A stretch of DNA of 64,000 nucleotides, taken from the NCBI GenBank assembly GCA_030544235.1, contig CM060476.1, forward strand, positions 26,762,733-26,826,732, given 5' to 3'. The DNA comes from Lepturacanthus savala (taxonomy: Eukaryota > Chordata > Actinopteri > Scombriformes > Trichiuridae). The notes beneath the pieces were generated by a model. That model saw only the letters and a list, made by a program, of their open reading frames with translations. It had not been told where the DNA came from and did no database searches. The position numbers and the translations under genes are program-made. Positions 60,127 to 64,000 of this stretch are shown in pieces (within the stretch, counting starts at the first letter, position 1; each line of letters opens with the position of its first letter).

Positions 60127-63100
60127 AACTATACCATTTCACATAAAGTAAAAGGTAAATAAGTTTTTCTATAAAAATATTGTACTGATTTAGGCCTATA
60201 TAGCTTTTTGTCTTTTTGGGCTCTTCAGACCGAGAGAATGCATATGGAGCAATAAAAACTTTAAAACACAAACCACATGAAAACAATAGCTTTTCCAGGT
60301 GAATTTCTGATCCAAAACTATACCATTTTACATATAGTAAAAGGTAAATAAGATTTTCTGTAAAAATATTGTACTGATTTAGGCCTACATAGCTTTTGGT
60401 CTTTTTGTGCTCTTCCGACCGAGAGAATGCATATGGAGCAATAAAAACTTTAAAACACAAACCACATGAAAACAATAGCTTTTCCAGGTGAATTTCTGAT
60501 CCAAAACTATACCATTTCACATAAAGTAAAAGGTAAATAAGTTTTTCTATAAAAATATTGTACTGATTTAGGCCTATATAGCTTTTTGTCTTTTTGGGCT
60601 CTTCAGACCGAGAGAATGCATATGGAGCAATAAAACTTTAAAACACAAACCACATGAAAACAATAGCTTTTCCAGGTGAATTTCTGATCCAAAACTATAC
60701 CATTTCACATAAAGTAAAAGGTAAATAAGTTTTTCTATGAAAATATTGTACTGATTTAGGCCTATATAGCTTTTTGTCTTTTTGGGCTCTTCAGACCGAG
60801 AGAATGCATATGGAGCAATAAAAACTTTAAAACACAAACCACATGAAAACAATAGCTTTTCCAGGTGAATTTCTGATCCAAAACTATACCATTTTACATA
60901 TAGTAAAAGGTAAATAAGATTTTCTGTAAAAATATTGTACTGATTTAGGCCTACATAGCTTTTGGTCTTTTTGTGCTCTTCCGACCGAGAGAATGCATAT
61001 GGAGCAATAAAAACTTTAAAACACAAACCACATGAAAACAATAGCTTTTCCAGGTGAATTTCTGATCCAAAACTATACCATTTCACATAAAGTAAAAGGT
61101 AAATAAGTTTTTCTATAAAAATATTGTACTGATTTAGGCCTATATAGCTTTTTGTCTTTTTGGGCTCTTCAGACCGAGAGAATGCATATGGAGCAATAAA
61201 AACTTTAAAACACAAACCACATGAAAACAATAGCTTTTCCAGGTGAATTTCCGATCCAAAACTATACCATTTCACATAAAGTAAAAGGTAAATAAGTTTT
61301 TCTATAAAAATATTGTACTGATTTAGGCCTATATAGCTTTTTGTCTTTTTGGGCTCTTCAGACGGAGAGAATGCATATGGAGCAATAAAAACTTTAAAAC
61401 ACAAACCACATGAAAACAATAGCTTTTCCAGGTGAATTTCTGATCCAAAACTATACCATTTTACATATAGTAAAAGGTAAATAAGATTTTCTGTAAAAAT
61501 ATTGTACTGATTTAGGCCTACATAGCTTTTGGTCTTTTTGTGCTCTTCCGACCGAGAGAATGCATATGGAGCAATAAAAACTTTAAAACACAAACCACAT
61601 GAAAACAATAGCTTTTCCAGGTGAATTTCTGATCCAAAAATGTACCATTTCACATAAAGTTAAAGGTAAATAAGATTTTCTGTAAAAATATTGTTCTGAT
61701 TTAGACTTATATAGCTTTTTGTCTTTTTGTGCTCTTCAGACCGAGAGAATGCATATGGAGCAATAAAAACTTTAAAACACAAACCACATGAAAACAATAG
61801 CTTTTCCAGGTGAATTTCTGATCCAAAACTATACCATTTCACATAAAGTAAAAGGTAAATAAGTTTTTCTATAAAAATATTGTACTGATTTAGGCCTATA
61901 TAGCTTTTTGTCTTTTTGTGCTCTTCAGACCGAGAGAATGCATATGGAGCAATAAAAACTTTAAAACACAAACCACATGAAAACAATAGCTTTTCCAGGT
62001 GAATTTCTGATCCAAAACTATACCATTTCACATAAAGTAAAAGGTAAATAAGTTTTTCTATAAAAATATTGTACTGATTTAGGCCTATATAGCTTTTTGT
62101 CTTTTTGGGCTCTTCAGACCGAGAGAATGCATATGGAGCAATAAAAACTTTAAAACACAAACCACATGAAAACAATAGCTTTTCCAGGTGAATTTCTGAT
62201 CCAAAACTATACCATTTTACATAAAGTAAAAGGTAAATAAGATTTTCTGTAAAAATATTGTTCTGATTTAGACTTATATAGCTTTTTGTCTTTTTGTGCT
62301 CTTCAGACCGAGAGAATGCATATGGAGCAATAAAAACTTTAAAACACAAACCACATGAAAACAATAGCTTTTCCAGGTGAATTTCTGATCCAAAACTATA
62401 CCATTTCACATAAAGTAAAAGGTAAATAAGTTTTTCTATAAAAATATTGTACTGATTTAGGCCTATATAGCTTTTTGTCTTTTTGTGCTCTTCAGACCGA
62501 GAGAATGCATATGGAGCAATAAAAACTTTAAAACACAAACCACATGAAAACAATAGCTTTTCCAGGTGAATTTCTGATCCAAAACTATACCATTTCACAT
62601 AAAGTAAAAGGTAAATAAGTTTTTCTATAAAAATATTGTACTGATTTAGGCCTATATAGCTTTTTGTCTTTTTGGGCTCTTCAGACCGAGAGAATGCATA
62701 TGGAGCAATAAAAACTTTAAAACACAAACCACATGAAAACAATAGCTTTTCCAGGTGAATTTCTGATCCAAAACTATACCATTTTACATAAAGTAAAAGG
62801 TAAATAAGTTTTTCTATAAAAATATTGTACTGATTTAGGCCTATATAGCTTTTTGTCTTTTTGGGCTCTTCAGACCGAGAGAATGCATATGGAGCAATAA
62901 AAACTTTAAAACACAAACCACATGAAAACAATAGCTTTTCCAGGTGAATTTCTGATCCAAAACTATACCATTTCACATAAAGTAAAAGGTAAATAAGTTT
63001 TTCTATAAAAATATTGTACTGATTTAGGCCTATATAGCTTTTTGTCTTTTTGGGCTCTTCAGACCGAGAGAATGCATATGGAGCAATAAAAACTTTAAAA

Positions 63101-64000
63101 CACAAACCACATGAAAACAATAGCTTTTCCAGGTGAATTTCTGATCCAAAACTATACCATTTCACATAAAGTAAAAGGTAAATAAGTTTTTCTATAAAAA
63201 TATTGTACTGATTTAGGCCTATAATAGCTTTTTGTCTTTTTGGGCTCTTCAGACCGAGAGAATGCATATGGAGCAATAAAAACTTTAAAACACAAACCAC
63301 ATGAAAACAATAGCTTTTCCACGTGAATTTCTGATCCAAAACTATACCATTTTACATAAAGTAAAAGGTAAATAAGTTTTTCTATGAAAATATTGTACTG
63401 ATTTAGGCCTATATATCTTTTTGTCTTTTTGGGCTCTTCAGACCGAGAGAATGCATATGGAGCAATAAAAACTTTAAAACACAAACCACATTGAAAACAA
63501 TAGCTTTTCCAAGTGAATTTCTGATCCAAAACTATACCATTTCACATAAAGTAAAAGGTAAATAAGTTTTTCTATAAAAATATTGTACTGATTTAGGCCT
63601 ATATAGCTTTTTGTCTTTTTGGGCTCTTCAGACCGAGAGAATGCATATGGAGCAATAAAAACTTTAAAACACAAACCACATGAAAACAATAGCTTTTCCA
63701 GGTGAATTTCTGATCCAAAACTATACCATTTTACATATAGTAAAAGGTAAATAAGATTTTCTGTAAAAATATTGTACTGATTTAGGCCTACATAGCTTTT
63801 GGTCTTTTTGTGCTCTTCCGACCGAGAGAATGCATATGGAGCAATAAAAACTTTAAAACACAAACCACATGAAAACAATAGCTTTTCCAGGTGAATTTCT
63901 GATCCAAAACTATACCATTTCACATAAAGTAAAAGGTAAATAAGTTTTTCTATAAAAATATTGTACTGATTTAGGCCTATATAGCTTTTTGTCTTTTTGG

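Larger units (their letters stand above)
53641..64000 (-). repeat. 189-bp satellite array, right block
   Basis: About 55 monomers, all in the minus orientation, running off the right edge. The monomers nearest F (53641 to about 54400) are diverged and mirror the left array edge, but two extra diverged monomers are present compared with the left. Long stop-free frames on the minus strand follow from the 63-codon period. Sub-block structure is listed separately. Confidence 0.95.

Overview
The window is eukaryotic, most likely from a teleost fish. The reasons are spliced transposon genes with GT/AG introns, long CA/TG microsatellites, an AT-rich 189-bp satellite, and a typical fish mix of interspersed repeats: L1/Tx1-like and L2-like LINEs, Tol2-like hAT ends, an EnSpm/CACTA-like DNA transposon, a Helitron-like remnant and an old retroviral fragment. 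Nothing here looks like an intact host gene. No tRNA, rRNA or CRISPR was seen. Family names rest on recognised motifs and gene order only; no database search was possible.

Layout: the window is almost one giant inverted repeat. From left to right: a 189-bp satellite array (1-9010, with its own head-to-head inversion near 1575); a 390-bp satellite-edge module, called F here (9011-9400); left arm (9401 to about 28323); a unique spacer (about 28324-34257); right arm (about 34258-53260), the reverse complement of the left; module F inverted (53261-53640); and an inverted satellite array (53641-64000). The sum of paired coordinates stays between about 62633 and 62663 through most of the arms. It shifts by about 66 bp at one CA/TG microsatellite. 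The spacer ends in a third, direct copy of satellite plus F (33147-34218), directly next to the right arm.

Each arm carries the same decayed mobile elements. Coordinates are for the left arm. (1) An L2-like LINE 3' end (9908-10572). (2) A Helitron-like remnant, minus strand (11183-15046), whose spliced gene runs from SGNH-like exon to duplicated proline-rich exons, a C76/UL36-like cysteine-peptidase exon and basic repeats, which are joined by deletion to the back half of a PIF1-type helicase. (3) A spliced two-gene DNA transposon of EnSpm/CACTA appearance (15481-25006). (4) An L1/Tx1-like LINE inside its end (19100-24816, 16-bp target duplication), itself interrupted by a 785-bp hAT element (21354-22138, 8-bp target duplication). 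(5) A 679-bp TIR element with internal 37-bp tandem repeats. (6) A three-exon pseudogene with a P2X7-C-terminal-like cysteine motif. The left copy of (6) runs into the spacer, while the right copy has lost its first exon at the palindrome breakpoint.

The shared nested insertions show that the inverted duplication came after all of these transpositions. The arms differ by scattered substitutions, small indels, separate stop codons and the microsatellite length, so this does not look like a simple fold-back read artefact. The best interpretation is a satellite-embedded palindromic amplicon, as found near centromeres or on sex or supernumerary chromosomes. That chromosomal setting is inference.
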